64,000 bases of DNA from Sedimentibacter acidaminivorans (lineage in GTDB: Bacteria > Bacillota > Clostridia > Tissierellales > Sedimentibacteraceae), in NCBI RefSeq assembly GCF_017873955.1, contig NZ_JAGGKS010000005.1, positions 1 through 64,000 of the forward strand. The letters run 5' to 3'. Both the position numbers and the translations under genes were made by a program. This document shows, piece after piece, positions 62,950-64,000 of this stretch. The notes under the pieces were generated by a model. That model did no database searches. It was not told where the DNA came from and saw only the letters and a program-made list of their open reading frames with translations. Within the stretch, counting starts at the first letter, position 1, and each line of letters opens with the position of its first letter.

Positions 62950-64000
62950 ATGAATAATATTATTTTGTTGCCTATAATTTTCCCTTTTTTAGCTGCTATT
63001 ATAATAGCAGTATGTAATTTTACTGAAAAAAGAAGAAATATATTTGCAGGATCTATTATATTTTTAAATTTAATTTTTGTGAGTTACATTGTAGCAAATT
63101 TTAATGGAATTAGTATGCATGTCATTAAAATGAACGAATTCTTAGATATATACTTTAAAGTGGACAAATTAAGTGTATTTTTTTCACTTTTAGTATCTGT
63201 CTTGTGGTTATTTACAAGTATTTATGCTATGGAATACATGAAACACGAAGGGAAGGAAAAAAGATTTTTCGCATATTTTATTTTAACGCTCGGTGTAACA
63301 TTAGGTATAGCTTTTGCGGGTAATCTTATTACACTTTATTTATTCTACGAATTATTAACATTGACAACATTTCCTTTAGTAATACATTCAGGAAGTAAAG
63401 AAGCGTTAAAAAGTGGGATGAAGTATTTAATATATTCATTTACAGGTGCAACGGTAGCACTTTTGGGGATGCTAATTTTGTTTAGTCTGACTAATAATCT
63501 TACATTTGTTCCAGGAGGAGTAATAAATGCTAATTTATTGGATAATAAAACATTATATTTCATTATTTATGTTTCTATGTTTATAGGCTTTGGAGTAAAG
63601 GCTGCATTAGTTCCATTTCATTCATGGTTGCCTGCTGCAATGGTAGCACCAACGCCTGTTAGTTCTTTACTTCATGCAGTTGCGGTGGTTAAATCAGGTA
63701 TATTTGCGATAACTAGAGTTACTTTTTATATATTTGGAGCAAATGCAGTTAGATTTACGGGAGCTAATAAGTATTTAATCATTTTAGTAATAATTTCAAT
63801 ATTGATGGGTTCATTTCTTGCACTACATCAAGAAAACTTAAAAAAAAGACTAGCATATTCAACCATAAGTCAGCTAGGATATATTTTGCTTGGAATACTT
63901 CTTTTAAATAAAAATGCTTTTATTGGTGCGATGATGCATTTATTGAACCATGCGGTAATAAAAATAACTTTGTTCTTTTGTGTAGGAGCCATAATGTATA
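62950..64000 (+). CDS. Second NuoL/MrpD-type antiporter subunit, cut by the window end
   Basis: ATG 62950 with AGGAGG six bases upstream opens a frame that runs off the window (350 codons seen). Residues FGVKAALVPFHSWLPAAMVAPTPV, LLHAVAVVKSGIF, RLAYSTISQLGYI and HLLNHAVIKITLFF (read from the translation) are those of a proton-translocating MrpA/MrpD/NuoL subunit. It probably supplies the MrpA-like channel, whose C-terminal parts are the two small genes upstream. The 3' end is missing. Confidence 0.87.
   Translation, partial: MNNIILLPIIFPFLAAIIIAVCNFTEKRRNIFAGSIIFLNLIFVSYIVANFNGISMHVIKMNEFLDIYFKVDKLSVFFSLLVSVLWLFTSIYAMEYMKHEGKEKRFFAYFILTLGVTLGIAFAGNLITLYLFYELLTLTTFPLVIHSGSKEALKSGMKYLIYSFTGATVALLGMLILFSLTNNLTFVPGGVINANLLDNKTLYFIIYVSMFIGFGVKAALVPFHSWLPAAMVAPTPVSSLLHAVAVVKSGIFAITRVTFYIFGANAVRFTGANKYLIILVIISILMGSFLALHQENLKKRLAYSTISQLGYILLGILLLNKNAFIGAMMHLLNHAVIKITLFFCVGAIMY

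Overview
The window is very AT-rich DNA from an endospore-forming, strictly anaerobic member of the Clostridia or Tissierellia. The spore link comes from a small acid-soluble spore protein, YtxC and a BclA-like collagen protein. Anaerobic, fermentative life is suggested by butyryl-CoA dehydrogenase with EtfBA, crotonase, a rubrerythrin with a PerR-type regulator, 3,5-diaminohexanoate dehydrogenase, a molybdenum hydroxylase, and sigma-D promoters in front of two chemoreceptors. A Sedimentibacter-like amino-acid fermenter would fit, but that name is a guess. I see no rRNA, tRNA, CRISPR array, insertion sequence or prophage.

Layout. 1-2.8 kb: end of a molybdate transporter ATPase, convergent ModE regulator, DUF6873 protein, YtxC, and a tiny membrane-peptide ORF. 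2.85-7.15 kb: polyamine ABC operon potRABCD on the minus strand, with a consensus promoter and repeated palindromic operators. 7.5-10.5 kb: a large unrecognised HTH protein and RadA. 10.6-13.7 kb: an agr-type peptide quorum-sensing locus (AgrB, AgrD, AgrC, AgrA-like). 13.8-15.8 kb: biotin-dependent carboxyltransferase subunit divergent from an Lrp regulator. 16.1-27 kb: two flavoproteins, SecA, RF2 with its programmed frameshift, Tex, a HAD phosphatase and a D-glutamate cyclase-like protein. 27.2-31.3 kb: crotonase, then bcd-etfB-etfA with a near-consensus Rex operator. 31.3-34.1 kb: spore protein, then a glmS ribozyme and glmS.

34.2-37.6 kb: three sulfur/PLP-type genes (rhodanese, class V aminotransferase, cysteine synthase-like). 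38-41.9 kb: a lysine-fermentation dehydrogenase (kdd) behind a perfect sigma-54 promoter with three TGC-N10-GCA upstream sites, then a Gfo/Idh dehydrogenase and a LysR regulator. 42-45.9 kb: chemoreceptor, rubrerythrin, PerR-like regulator and methylglyoxal synthase. 46-49.5 kb: three-subunit molybdenum hydroxylase. 49.7-52.8 kb: LysO-type exporter and a second chemoreceptor. 53-56.6 kb: collagen-like protein with an unusual Arg-Asp repeat and Cys-cluster head, then a secreted glucosaminidase. 56.8-58.6 kb: deformylase-like protein, DUF1836 regulator with a 27-bp palindrome over its promoter, and an unknown protein. 59.1-64 kb: an Mrp-type Na+/H+ antiporter operon running off the window.

How the genes connect. 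The ModC/ModE pair could supply molybdate for the molybdenum hydroxylase. The kdd gene, the Rex-controlled butyryl-CoA dehydrogenase/Etf and the Mrp antiporter fit an energy metabolism of amino-acid fermentation coupled to ion gradients. The most rewarding non-coding signals are the sigma-54 promoter with its enhancer sites, the polyamine operators shared with the neighbouring HTH gene, the DUF1836 palindrome, and the inverted repeat at the sigma-D promoter near 52.9 kb. All calls are from reading the sequence; no database search was run.
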